Shown one piece after another: positions 17,266-26,125 of a DNA stretch of 60,497 nucleotides (position 1 is its first letter; every line of letters starts with the position of its first letter). The DNA comes from Nitrososphaerota archaeon (GTDB lineage Archaea > Thermoproteota > Nitrososphaeria > Nitrososphaerales > JACQRY01), in the NCBI GenBank assembly GCA_016184315.1, contig JACPCU010000015.1:1-60497 (forward strand). Direction: 5' to 3'. Under the pieces are notes generated by a model that saw only the letters and a list, made by a program, of their open reading frames with translations, made no database searches and was not told the DNA's origin. A program made the translations under genes and the position numbers.

Positions 17266-17274
17266 ACTATATCG
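17266..17274 (+). promoter_or_regulatory. TATA box of the MacB-type ABC operon
   Basis: ACTATATCG is centred near 17270. RNA would start at about 17297, directly at the TTG of the first operon gene, which suggests a leaderless transcript and supports that start codon. Confidence 0.5.
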
Positions 17275-17297
17275 TGGGTCATAGATAGGTTCAGTGA

Positions 17298-17759
17298 TTG
17301 GTCTTGGTTCAACATGGTAGACAGATCCTGTTCGGGTTGGTTTCTGCAGCTATTCTCGTAGTAGTAATTGCACTTCTCTCAAACCAGGTGGGAAGTTCAT
17401 CGGCGCTACAGGCAGCTTCCACTTCTCAGGCGTTGGAGTTAGATGCTTCTTCGCCCACTTCTCTTCCGGTGCAGGGACCACAAGCCTTCTTCGCCCGTGG
17501 TCTCAGCGTGGTCTCTGATGTTAATGTGGTTGGAATCCAAATTACTGGGGAGAAGTCTGTCAGGGTGAATCTTCGCTACTCTGGGGGAAGCGAGTCTTCA
17601 CCGAGCGTGACCGTCGTATTGACGGGTCATAGGTTGTCAGGGAGCGTGGCGAACATACAGGTCAGCAAAACTGGGACTGACCTTAACATGGACCTATTGG
17701 GGGATGGTAGTCTGCTGCCGGCCAAGCCGGTCAGCGTGCTGGTAGTAAGATCCTCCTAG
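17298..17759 (+). CDS. Small membrane-anchored extracellular protein of an ABC operon
   Basis: The 153-residue protein begins with one hydrophobic helix (residues 10-28, LFGLVSAAILVVVIALL) that could be a signal anchor. A Ser/Ala-rich linker follows, then an all-beta stretch (VGIQITGEKSVRVNLRY, PSVTVVLTGHRL) that looks like a small extracellular beta domain. No family is recognised. It is the first gene of the operon with the ATPase 19 bases later, so it is probably an accessory subunit outside the membrane. The start is a TTG placed at the expected RNA start. Confidence 0.65.
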   Translation: MVLVQHGRQILFGLVSAAILVVVIALLSNQVGSSSALQAASTSQALELDASSPTSLPVQGPQAFFARGLSVVSDVNVVGIQITGEKSVRVNLRYSGGSESSPSVTVVLTGHRLSGSVANIQVSKTGTDLNMDLLGDGSLLPAKPVSVLVVRSS

Positions 17760-17778
17760 CGTCGAGGAGGAAGACTAG

Positions 17779-18933
17779 TTGCGCTCTAGGATTGCAGGAT
17801 TGGGGCTAGCTCTGATCATAGCTGCGTTCGCCGTCCTGATTGCGTTTGACCCAGCTCTGCGCCTCTTGGCGGGGGGATTCGGACAGGGAACATCTGTATC
17901 CACTGGGGGTACGGATGGCTTCGCAGGTCAGAGGCAGGGTGCTGCTCAGCTTGCGGCTGCGGGTCAAGGCGGGTTGCTTAGCATTTACTTCCGGCTGGCA
18001 GCTTATCTTATTGGAGCTGTTGGCTTGGTCTTGGCAGTCCTCGGCCTGATCATGGCGCCCAAAGTGAAGGGCGCGGTATCTGGGGGTGAAGATCATGGTC
18101 GATCCCAGGAACCTGTAAAGCAAGTCAGAATCGAGGTTCCGAAGGGAGGAGTTGAAGGCGGGTCTCTGGGTGTCGATAAGGATGGCTCAGAGCTTCAGCC
18201 GTCTTCTCAACTTGATAGGCGCTCCGATGGTGACTACGTGATACGGCTCGATTCAGTGGCGAAGGTTTACACAGGTGGTAGTGTTGCCACTCCTGCTCTT
18301 CAGAGCGTATCTCTTCAAATCTTGAGGGGGGAGTTCTTGGCCATCGTGGGTCCATCGGGGTGCGGGAAATCGACTCTGCTGAATATCATTGGTGCCTTGG
18401 ATAGACCTACCTCTGGGAGGATCTTCATCGACGGGGTGGATTTGTCCAAGCTTGGGGACGGCGAACTGGCTAGGCTTCGGAACGGGAAGATAGGATTCGT
18501 CTTTCAATCCTTCAACTTGATTCCTAGGATGAGTGCACTCTGGAATGTGGAGTATCCTTTGGCTGCTAGGAATGTGCCTGTAGGTGAGAGGAGGCGAATG
18601 GCTATGAGGACTCTTGAGATGGTTGGCTTGAGGGACAAGTGCAACCGTGTTCCCCCCAAGCTCAGCGGCGGAGAACAGCAGCGCGTCGCTGTGGCCAGAG
18701 CCCTAGCTACGGATCCGGCTATTCTCTTGGGGGATGAGCCCACGGGAAACCTAGATTCCAAGAATTCTAAGATGCTGATTGATCTTCTTCACAAGTTGAA
18801 CAAGTCTCTCGGAAAGACCATCGTTTTGATCACTCATGACATGGGTATTGCTGCCACCGCTCAGAGGATAATTCACATCAAAGATGGCCTCGTGGAACGA
18901 GTGGAGCTTGGCCGAGGAGGTTATTCTGCATGA
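17779..18933 (+). CDS. MacB/LolD-type ABC ATPase with N-terminal membrane segments
   Basis: Residues 155-380 are a canonical MacB/LolD-class ATPase: Walker A GPSGCGKST, Q-loop VFQSFNLIPRM, signature KLSGGEQQRVAVARAL, Walker B ILLGDEPTGNLDS and the switch His in LITHDMG. Unusually, about 150 residues precede it. They hold two hydrophobic helices (residues 5-25 and 72-95) with a Gly/Gln-rich loop between, then a charged linker, so the ATPase is tied to the membrane. A perfect GAGGAGG lies 8 bases before the TTG start, which supports the long form. Its stop overlaps the next start as ATGA. With the FtsX-like permease three genes on, it should power conformational work or export rather than uptake. 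Confidence 0.88.
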   Translation: MRSRIAGLGLALIIAAFAVLIAFDPALRLLAGGFGQGTSVSTGGTDGFAGQRQGAAQLAAAGQGGLLSIYFRLAAYLIGAVGLVLAVLGLIMAPKVKGAVSGGEDHGRSQEPVKQVRIEVPKGGVEGGSLGVDKDGSELQPSSQLDRRSDGDYVIRLDSVAKVYTGGSVATPALQSVSLQILRGEFLAIVGPSGCGKSTLLNIIGALDRPTSGRIFIDGVDLSKLGDGELARLRNGKIGFVFQSFNLIPRMSALWNVEYPLAARNVPVGERRRMAMRTLEMVGLRDKCNRVPPKLSGGEQQRVAVARALATDPAILLGDEPTGNLDSKNSKMLIDLLHKLNKSLGKTIVLITHDMGIAATAQRIIHIKDGLVERVELGRGGYSA

Positions 18934-21900
18934 ATTGCTTGAAGGCCCTTGTGGCAGCTGTTATCGTGTTTGCTGTCGTGTCAGCGCAACAAGGCTCTGC
19001 GTACGGGGCGACGACCTCTTCAGTTCAACAGCCAGGGAACTCTCCGTTAGATGCTTTGGAGCTGACTTCGGGGCGATATTTCTTCGACTACACGAAAAGT
19101 ATCCACTGGTTCAAAATCGGGGCTCAGACGGGTCAGACCGTCAGCGTCACGGTTACGTTGCAGGATAATGTCGTGGCAAACCTGATGCTTTACTCTCCAG
19201 CGGTGGACCCTGCTGCAAGCGTCGGGCTCGTGGCATCGACCTCTAGGTCAGATGCCGGCGGTGTTCGGAGCGTAACATATCTTGCTGATAAGCCTGGCTT
19301 CTACTATGTTAAGTTGGAGGGATTCAGGCTCAACGAGGTCGTATCGAGCTATGAGCTGAAGATCTTCCTATCTGAGTTCAAAGCTTCCTCTGCCTACTGG
19401 GGTGATGGTGCCACCAAAGTATCGGCGGCGCCCGGAGATCTAGCTGTTCCTCTTACAGTGACTCTGGATCATAGGGCTAACTACACAATCACGGGCCTGA
19501 GTGCTACGCTAATCCTTCCTAAATGGCTCTCAGGTGTTGTAAAAACAAATGAAGCTTCGGCTTCAACGGGCTCACAGCTCGACCCAGGCAAAACAGTTTC
19601 CCTCCTTTACACCCTTAACATTAGTCCCGACGCCAAGATCGGTGTCCACACCCTCACCGCGGTTGTGGACTACCATGTGAAAATCGGGAGCAATACGGTT
19701 CACGCTATACCCGTCGAGGTGTCAGTGGAGATCCCACTTCTAGGTAGAGCTGATATCGCGGTTTCAGCGAGTCAAGAAGGACTGGTAACGGGTGCAAAGA
19801 ACGATCTGGCATTAGTCTTCGCCAACCTCGGCGATGGTGCTGCTTCCTCATTCGAAGCATCTATCACAGCCTCTTCAGGGGTTTCGCTGCTCGGGGGAGG
19901 TAGTCAGGTAACCATCAAAACAATTCCTCCTCGAGGCAATATTAGCCACGGGCTGGTCATCGATGTGGCTGAGAACGCTCCAACTAGCATCCAGATGAGT
20001 ATCTCAATGTCATATAGGGATCCCTATGGCAATGTCTGGTCACGTAGTAGAGTTGTTGGTCTTAGAGCCACGGCCCCTGAAAGCGAACGTGTCGATGTCT
20101 CCACCACCCAGAAGGAACTCCTCTCAGGCACTGTGAATAACTTCAAGCTTCAATTTAGCAACCGTGGGAACAGCCCTATTCGCGACCTTGAAGTCACGTC
20201 CTCCGCTCCTGCGGGCGCCGTCATCATTGGCGAAGGAGCCAAGAGCTTCATTCGGAGCCTTGGGGCTGGGGAAGATGTCGAAGTCCCTCTGTCAATCTAC
20301 GTCCCCGTGTCAAACGCCGGTGGCGCGGCGCAGCTCCAAGTGTCGTTCTCTTACTATAATTCCCGGGGCTCCCTCCAGTCTTCCAGTAGAAGCCTAGGTT
20401 TCGTGGTGAAGCCGTTTGAAAGCCCTGTTCTGGACATCGAGGTGGACTCTGTGTCGATCATCTCGGGGCTTGTAAACAGCATCACGGTGGCTGTGAGGAA
20501 TGTAGGTGACTCTGCAGCTGCGGATGTCAAAGTGGAGCTCTCTCCTCCCAGTTCCGTGGTCCTTCTCGGTAGCGGCCTATTCTCTTACCCAGGGATACCT
20601 GCCAAGGGGATTGTGCGTTTTACTCTCCCAGTTTACCTGTCACCCTCGTCTGCGACACAGGTGGTACAGATCCCTGCTGCGATATCTTATCGCGACGAAC
20701 AGGGCTCTGTGAGGACCTCCAACAAGGTCTTGGGTCTAAAGAGCGGCGTGAGCACCGGCGGGATGTTGTCGGTGTCCCAGAATGTGGATTCAGTTGTTCA
20801 GGAAACCTTCAGCGATGTGGCGATAACTATCACCAATGGTTACAACAGGCCCATCTATAATCTGACCACCACTGTGTCAGCGTCTGCTCCTGCAGCGGTT
20901 CTCTCAGGTGCGAGGCAGACCAGGATCGGAGCGGTTAACCCCGGCGAAAAGGTATCCTTGCCTCTACGGGTATTCGTCCCAAAGGGCCAGTCCCCCTCCA
21001 GCATTCAGCTTCAAGTCGCATCGACATATGTTGACAACCAGCAGACGAGCCGCAGTGAGAGTGATGTGGTTAGCTTCGCTGTGAAAGGATTTGTTTCTCC
21101 CCTCGGCGTCACTACCAACTCGACCTTCCTGTCAGCCGGCCTATTGAACAGGCCGTCGATCGTAATCAGGAACACTGGGGATAAGCCTGTAATCTCCGTC
21201 GAAGTTGTCTTATCATCCTCATCGTCATCCGGCGCCGAGGCCTTGTCAATCTCTTCTGGCAGCGACAGATGGCTCATGGACGAGATTGGAGCACGCTCAG
21301 AGAAGGCTTTGAAGCCGGAGGTCTTTGCTTCACTTGGCTCCAAGGACACGTTGAAGGAGTTGAAGATGACTCTCAGATACTTGGACGCGTCTGGGAGCTG
21401 GCATGAGGACCCGAAGAGCCTCATTTTCACGGTCAGGGGCACCATCGAAGTGATCTTTCAGAGCCAGCAGGTGAGCCCGGCGAGCGGAGGTCAAGGAGGG
21501 AATTTCACCGTAACAGGCACCATCATCAACAAGGGTAACTCAGACGCCATGTACTCCACCGTGGGCTTGAAGACTAACCAAGGCTTCCGTAGCAGCCTGA
21601 CCAATGGGCAGTACTTGGGCAATATCCCTCCCAATACTCCTCTTCCCTTCAGCATCCCTGTGACCGCTGAGAGGACTATTGCCGAAGGTTCATACCAGCT
21701 GGCTGTGAGGGTCTCCTACGAGGACAGTTATGGGGCGAAGAACTCAGTAGAAGTGACAATTCCTGTGACGATTACAAGGGCGTCAGCCAATCCGAGGTCG
21801 ACAGCGGGGGCGCAGCAAGCAACTTCAGCGTCGACCGATGTGATCCTGCTCTTCTACGGGTTATTAGGTGCCATAGTCGTAGGAGGATCACTAGCAGTCC

Positions 21901-21941
21901 TGAAGGTGAAGCGCGGCGCAGCCAAGGTGAGAGGTGTATGA
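18930..21941 (+). CDS. Large surface protein with repeated NEW3/CARDB-like domains
   Basis: The 1003-residue protein has a signal peptide (residues 1-25), a PPC-like beta domain near 45-145 (RYFFDYTKSIHWFKIGAQTG, then GFYYVKLEGFRL), and about seven Ig-like repeats of about 110 residues. Each repeat contains a phrase of the type 'GLVN.....V.N.GD....' and 'L.I....', as in NEW3/CARDB domains of archaeal S-layer-related proteins (COG1361). A C-terminal membrane helix (about 973-993) with a basic tail anchors it. It sits between the ATPase and permease genes, with overlaps on both sides, so it is likely the extracellular part of the same transporter, in place of the MacA-like adaptor of bacteria. 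Its binding target is unknown. Confidence 0.8.
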   Translation: MNCLKALVAAVIVFAVVSAQQGSAYGATTSSVQQPGNSPLDALELTSGRYFFDYTKSIHWFKIGAQTGQTVSVTVTLQDNVVANLMLYSPAVDPAASVGLVASTSRSDAGGVRSVTYLADKPGFYYVKLEGFRLNEVVSSYELKIFLSEFKASSAYWGDGATKVSAAPGDLAVPLTVTLDHRANYTITGLSATLILPKWLSGVVKTNEASASTGSQLDPGKTVSLLYTLNISPDAKIGVHTLTAVVDYHVKIGSNTVHAIPVEVSVEIPLLGRADIAVSASQEGLVTGAKNDLALVFANLGDGAASSFEASITASSGVSLLGGGSQVTIKTIPPRGNISHGLVIDVAENAPTSIQMSISMSYRDPYGNVWSRSRVVGLRATAPESERVDVSTTQKELLSGTVNNFKLQFSNRGNSPIRDLEVTSSAPAGAVIIGEGAKSFIRSLGAGEDVEVPLSIYVPVSNAGGAAQLQVSFSYYNSRGSLQSSSRSLGFVVKPFESPVLDIEVDSVSIISGLVNSITVAVRNVGDSAAADVKVELSPPSSVVLLGSGLFSYPGIPAKGIVRFTLPVYLSPSSATQVVQIPAAISYRDEQGSVRTSNKVLGLKSGVSTGGMLSVSQNVDSVVQETFSDVAITITNGYNRPIYNLTTTVSASAPAAVLSGARQTRIGAVNPGEKVSLPLRVFVPKGQSPSSIQLQVASTYVDNQQTSRSESDVVSFAVKGFVSPLGVTTNSTFLSAGLLNRPSIVIRNTGDKPVISVEVVLSSSSSSGAEALSISSGSDRWLMDEIGARSEKALKPEVFASLGSKDTLKELKMTLRYLDASGSWHEDPKSLIFTVRGTIEVIFQSQQVSPASGGQGGNFTVTGTIINKGNSDAMYSTVGLKTNQGFRSSLTNGQYLGNIPPNTPLPFSIPVTAERTIAEGSYQLAVRVSYEDSYGAKNSVEVTIPVTITRASANPRSTAGAQQATSASTDVILLFYGLLGAIVVGGSLAVLKVKRGAAKVRGV

Positions 21942-21945
21942 ACCC

Positions 21946-23220
21946 ATGTTACTCAGGGACATAGTTGCCTACGCCTTCAACGCTCTCAGCAGCCGTAAAC
22001 TGAGGACTACGTTGACCATCATCGGCATAGCCATAGGGCCTGCTGCAATAGTGGCCCTCGTCGCTGCCACCCAGGGGCTCAGCGCTTCGCTGGAGTCGAG
22101 GTTCGACAAGCTAGGGGTGAACACGATGCAGGTGCAACCCGTGGGCAGAGGCTTCAACTTGGGCCCCCAAGAGGTTGAGGCGATAAGCAAGCTGCCAGGA
22201 GTCCAAGTCGTCATCCCATTCTTCAGGGTGCAGGGCACCCTACGCTACGGCAGCACGACTACGTCTACAGCCGTCATCGCCTTGGACACGACTAGGCTCA
22301 ACACCCTTTTCCCAGGGATCGGGACTTATGATGGGAGGATACCCCAGGACTCCGATCTAGCATCATCTGTCGTAGGCTACAAGCTGGCTAATCCCACCAA
22401 CCCTGATGCCACCCCTGTGTCTCTCAACCAGGTTCTTACTCTGACGCTCCAGTCGGGTCCTCAACGTTTGAGCCGATCGTTTCTCGTTACAGGGGTGTTG
22501 TCGGAGTTCGGCCAAGGCCTCTTTCTGAACCCGGATGACAGCATCTTTGTGCCGGTTAGTGCAGGCAGGCTTCTCACGAGCTCGACCCGTTACTCTGGTC
22601 TCTACGTTGCCGCGTCGAGCCGTGATGGCGTGAACGCAGTCATGAACGAGATAAGCGATCTATATGGCAACAACGTTAGGGTCGTCGCCATCTCCTCTAT
22701 TCTTTCGACGATCCAGAGTGTTACAGGGAGCATCACTGCGATCTTGGCTTCGGTGGCATCTATTTCGGTTGCAGTAGCCTTCATGGGCATAACTACGACG
22801 ATGTTCACATCTGTAAACGAGCGGACCAGAGAGATCGGGGTTGCAAAAGCATTGGGGTATGGGCGTAGAGCCATCATGCTTCTCTTCTTGATGGAGGCTA
22901 TCTTGGCTGGGTTCATAGGGGGAGTTGCCGGAAGCCTAGCCGGCTCCGTCTTTTCGTTTTTCGTCACCTCTTTCTTCAGCGGGGGGTTAAGGCTGGGCGG
23001 ATCTGGCGGGCCTATTGGCGGAGGGCCGGGAGGATTTCCAGGGGGTGGAGGCGTAGGCGGAGCTCTTGCGTCTCCTGCAACCCAAGTCATACCGTTGATC
23101 ACCCCTGAGCTGATCTTGGGCGCTATTCTGATGGCTACTGCCGTAGGCGCCTTGGCTGGCCTGCTTCCAGCTTGGAAGGCTTCTAGATTAGCCCCAGTAG
23201 AAGCTCTTCGACACGAATAG
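21946..23220 (+). CDS. MacB/FtsX-type ABC permease
   Basis: The protein has the MacB topology: a first membrane helix (RKLRTTLTIIGIAIGPAAIVAL), a large extracellular domain of about 220 residues, and three more helices at the C-terminus. An FtsX signature appears as NERTREIGVAKALGYGRRAI near residue 300. A Gly/Pro-rich insert (GGPIGGGPGGFPGGGG) sits in the loop between helices 2 and 3. Family members transmit ATP hydrolysis across the membrane for export or for activation of outside partners. GAGGTG at 21931-21936 supports ATG 21946; GTG 21934 is possible. The start region overlaps the upstream gene or nearly so. Confidence 0.9.
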   Translation: MLLRDIVAYAFNALSSRKLRTTLTIIGIAIGPAAIVALVAATQGLSASLESRFDKLGVNTMQVQPVGRGFNLGPQEVEAISKLPGVQVVIPFFRVQGTLRYGSTTTSTAVIALDTTRLNTLFPGIGTYDGRIPQDSDLASSVVGYKLANPTNPDATPVSLNQVLTLTLQSGPQRLSRSFLVTGVLSEFGQGLFLNPDDSIFVPVSAGRLLTSSTRYSGLYVAASSRDGVNAVMNEISDLYGNNVRVVAISSILSTIQSVTGSITAILASVASISVAVAFMGITTTMFTSVNERTREIGVAKALGYGRRAIMLLFLMEAILAGFIGGVAGSLAGSVFSFFVTSFFSGGLRLGGSGGPIGGGPGGFPGGGGVGGALASPATQVIPLITPELILGAILMATAVGALAGLLPAWKASRLAPVEALRHE

Positions 23221-23372
23221 TCTAACTTCAACTATCTGCTGACGACTGGAAGTTTCCGTGTCGCAAGAGGACATATGTTGGTCTAAGATGGCAATGGATC
23301 GCCCTAGTAGAAACCTGAGTCAGAAATCGTCACGGAGGGTAAAAGGGTCTCTGATAACTCTCAATTTGATGG

Positions 23373-23380
23373 TTTATATT
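23373..23380 (+). promoter_or_regulatory. Candidate TATA box for the alcohol dehydrogenase gene
   Basis: TTTATATT lies in the 230-bp gap after the ABC operon. RNA would start near 23403, which leaves a 5' leader of 50-70 bases. Confidence 0.45.
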
Positions 23381-23470
23381 GTAATGGCGGTCAAAGCTTA
23401 CACACATAAGACATATTGATCATACTGCTCAGGGAACGAATAATAACCAATCTTGGTCTCCACACCCAAT

Positions 23471-24562
23471 ATGGCGAAGTGCAGGGCGCCAGTCTTCGTC
23501 GGCGCAGACAAACGTCTTGAAGTCAGGGAATACGATCTGCCAGATCTGAAGGCTGGAGAAGTCTTGGTGAAGATGATGACAGCAGGAATATGTGGGACGG
23601 ACGTGCACATGTGGCACAACCCCAAGACCCCTGCACCCATGATCTTCGGACACGAAAACGTCGGTGTCATAGCTGAGCTAGGCGAAGGCAAGAAACTGGA
23701 CGCGGTGGGCCAAGAGATCAATGAAGGAGACCTAGTGGTCTTCGGAGGCTTTGTTCCATGCGGAAGCTGCTATACATGCACCATAGCCAAGGAGCCTACA
23801 AGCTGCCGGAAAGGAATAACCTACGGAACCACCTCCAACAATACACCCCCATATCTAAGAGGAGGCTACGCGGAATACGTGCACCTCGTCCCAAACGCAG
23901 GCATAGTCAAAATCCCGAGCGAAAGACAGGTGAAGAAAGCCCTCCTCGCAGTCATAGGCAACAGAACTATCGTCCACGGATTCGAGAAGATCGGGGGTCT
24001 CCAAGCGGGAGACACAGTGCTGGTCCAAGGCTCAGGTCCCATAGGCCTAGCCGCATTGATACAGTCTAAGCTGAGCGGCGCAGGGAGAATCATCATGGTG
24101 GGTGCCCCTGAATCAAGATTGAAAGTAGCTAAGGATCTGGGCGCAGATCAAGTGGTCAACATCGAAGAGGCCAAGGCTCCTGACGACAGGGTTAGACTGG
24201 TGAACGATTTGACCGAGGGGAGAGGCGCGGATGTGGTCATCGAGGCTTCAGGCGGCTCAACTGCAGTCGAAGAAGGCATCATGATGACTAGGATTGGAGG
24301 GAAATACCTGATCATCGGTCAAGCCACGGATTATGGTCCTAGAGCGATTAACCCCTATAACATCACAAGGAAGCAGCTTAGGGTTGCTGGCTCATGGGCT
24401 GCTATGCCTCACCACTTGTTCAGAGCTATGCAGACCCTTCGCGATCTTGAGATTCCTTTGGATAAGCTGTTCACTCACCGATTCAGAGTGGAGGAAGCCA
24501 CAGAGGGACTGGAGACTGTCGACAGCTTGCAGTCCATCATCGCCGTAATTCAGCACAAGTAG
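23471..24562 (+). CDS. Zinc-dependent alcohol/polyol dehydrogenase (MDR family)
   Basis: The enzyme belongs to the medium-chain dehydrogenases. Catalytic zinc ligands are visible in GICGTDVH and GHENVG, and the four-Cys structural zinc site in PCGSCYTCTIAKEPTSC. The Rossmann motif is GSGPIGLAALIQ, followed by MVGAPESRLKVAKDLGADQVV. Members oxidise alcohols, polyols or threonine with NAD(P)+. The structural zinc loop and length (about 363) fit sorbitol/threonine dehydrogenase-like enzymes, but the substrate cannot be fixed. ATG 23471 is preferred; TTG 23453 is possible. It ends 2 bases before the end of the convergent DASS gene. Confidence 0.88.
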   Translation: MAKCRAPVFVGADKRLEVREYDLPDLKAGEVLVKMMTAGICGTDVHMWHNPKTPAPMIFGHENVGVIAELGEGKKLDAVGQEINEGDLVVFGGFVPCGSCYTCTIAKEPTSCRKGITYGTTSNNTPPYLRGGYAEYVHLVPNAGIVKIPSERQVKKALLAVIGNRTIVHGFEKIGGLQAGDTVLVQGSGPIGLAALIQSKLSGAGRIIMVGAPESRLKVAKDLGADQVVNIEEAKAPDDRVRLVNDLTEGRGADVVIEASGGSTAVEEGIMMTRIGGKYLIIGQATDYGPRAINPYNITRKQLRVAGSWAAMPHHLFRAMQTLRDLEIPLDKLFTHRFRVEEATEGLETVDSLQSIIAVIQHK

Positions 24563-24564
24563 GG

Positions 24565-25974
24565 TTACTTCCAGAAGCCTGTGAACATCCAGTAGGCGAC
24601 TGTGCTAGGGATCACAACTACGAGTGTTATCACTGAGAGTAGTAGCATCATTCTGATGGCTTGACTGGTTGTGAACATGTTGTAACCGTAGGCGATTACC
24701 ATAGGTATTGCCTCGTAGGGAAGGAAGGCCGTGTTCACTGCTGGTATCTGGATGAGGAGGTGGCTAATGGGTTCAAGGTTGCTTCTTGACGCTTCGGCGA
24801 TAATCATGGGTGTCACTATGGCTACTGCAGTTATTCCTGAAGAGGAGAAGAGCTGGGTTACTGTGGTGACTAATGAGAGGGCATAGGCTTTCGTAAATGG
24901 CTCCATATGGGCGATGTCGAATAGGTTGAATATGGATCCAGCGGCCCAAGAGGCGAATCCGCTTGACTGTAATACTCCACCTAATCCTATTGCTCCAGCT
25001 ATGTAGAACAGTGAGGGGAAGTTGACCTTTGAGGCCATTTCCTCGAATCTGAATATGCCGATCTTCGGAAGAGTGACTAGGACTGCTACGAGTAGCCCGA
25101 TCCAAGCGGCGTTGACGCCGTGAACAAAGTCTGTCGACCATAGGATTAGGGATGCGGCAAGGTAGATCAGCATCCTCTTCTCTATGTTGGTAAACGGCTT
25201 TGACGGACTGCTCTTGTCTTTGGTTTCTGTTTGCTGTAAGGTGACTTCAGGTTTGAAGGCCATTATTGTCACTGCGATTACTCCTAGTAGGGTTAGAAGT
25301 CCGTGAGTAGGTAGGAACCGGATGAGCCACTCAGACCATGTTATGTGTTTGCCTAGTAGGGCTTCTATTAGTCCGTGGAGGGTTAACGCGGGTAGGCCTC
25401 CGCTTAGAATGGCGGTAGTCGGGTAGCCTGTTGAGCATACAGAGGCGAGTGTTAGTCCTGCCATGCCTTTTGAGTGAGGAACATAGCCGAGTTTCTTTCC
25501 TATGGTTATGGCAATCGGCACGGTGATGGTGACTCGGGCTATTGCTGTGGGCATGACGAAGGCGAGTAGGAAGCCTAGGGTTGAGATTCCTATGACTGAG
25601 GAGGTGTAGCTTGCTCCGAAGAGCCTCGAGATGGCGGTTGAGATACGCTGGCCTAGGCCTGACTGAATCATTCCAGCTCCGATAACGAATCCTGCGAAGG
25701 AGAGCCACACAGCGCTGGTCAGGAAGCCTCCAAAGCTCTTCTCGACTGGTGCGATCCCTAGAGCTGTGAATAGAACCATGATCAATAGTCCTGTAAGCTC
25801 GGGTCTGATGAGCTCAGATACCCACAGAACTATGGCTAGGACTGTGACTGAGATGGCTTTCTGCCCTATGGGGCTGAGGCCTTCAGGGGTAGGCATAAGC
25901 CAGATTGCTGTTGGAAGAGTGATTGCTAGGATTAGCCCTATGATTCTGCGGAGGGTGAAGTATTGGTGGCTCAT
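24565..25974 (-). CDS. DASS-family sodium:dicarboxylate/sulfate symporter
   Basis: The 469-residue membrane protein has about 12 hydrophobic segments and the DASS/SLC13 hallmarks: PEGLSPIGQKAISV near residue 30, a first hairpin region FVMPTAIARVTITVPI, and the second-half repeat SSGITAVAIVTPM followed by PYEAIPMV. Family members import dicarboxylates, citrate or sulfate with sodium. It stands alone. The coding strand is A/C-rich, like the neighbouring leftward gene. The family call is firm; the substrate is not. Confidence 0.9.
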   Translation of the reverse strand: MSHQYFTLRRIIGLILAITLPTAIWLMPTPEGLSPIGQKAISVTVLAIVLWVSELIRPELTGLLIMVLFTALGIAPVEKSFGGFLTSAVWLSFAGFVIGAGMIQSGLGQRISTAISRLFGASYTSSVIGISTLGFLLAFVMPTAIARVTITVPIAITIGKKLGYVPHSKGMAGLTLASVCSTGYPTTAILSGGLPALTLHGLIEALLGKHITWSEWLIRFLPTHGLLTLLGVIAVTIMAFKPEVTLQQTETKDKSSPSKPFTNIEKRMLIYLAASLILWSTDFVHGVNAAWIGLLVAVLVTLPKIGIFRFEEMASKVNFPSLFYIAGAIGLGGVLQSSGFASWAAGSIFNLFDIAHMEPFTKAYALSLVTTVTQLFSSSGITAVAIVTPMIIAEASRSNLEPISHLLIQIPAVNTAFLPYEAIPMVIAYGYNMFTTSQAIRMMLLLSVITLVVVIPSTVAYWMFTGFWK

Positions 25975-26125
25975 GTCCTTTTCAGCTATCTCGGGTAATG
26001 CAACATCCTCGTAATTGCATTCTCTAATATGTTGTTCTTAATGACCACTGTTTTCGCTTAGGTTGCCTATGCTCCGCTAAGACCTGTTGAAAAATAAAAA
26101 GGAAGAGGGGTAGACTCCCTTGAGC

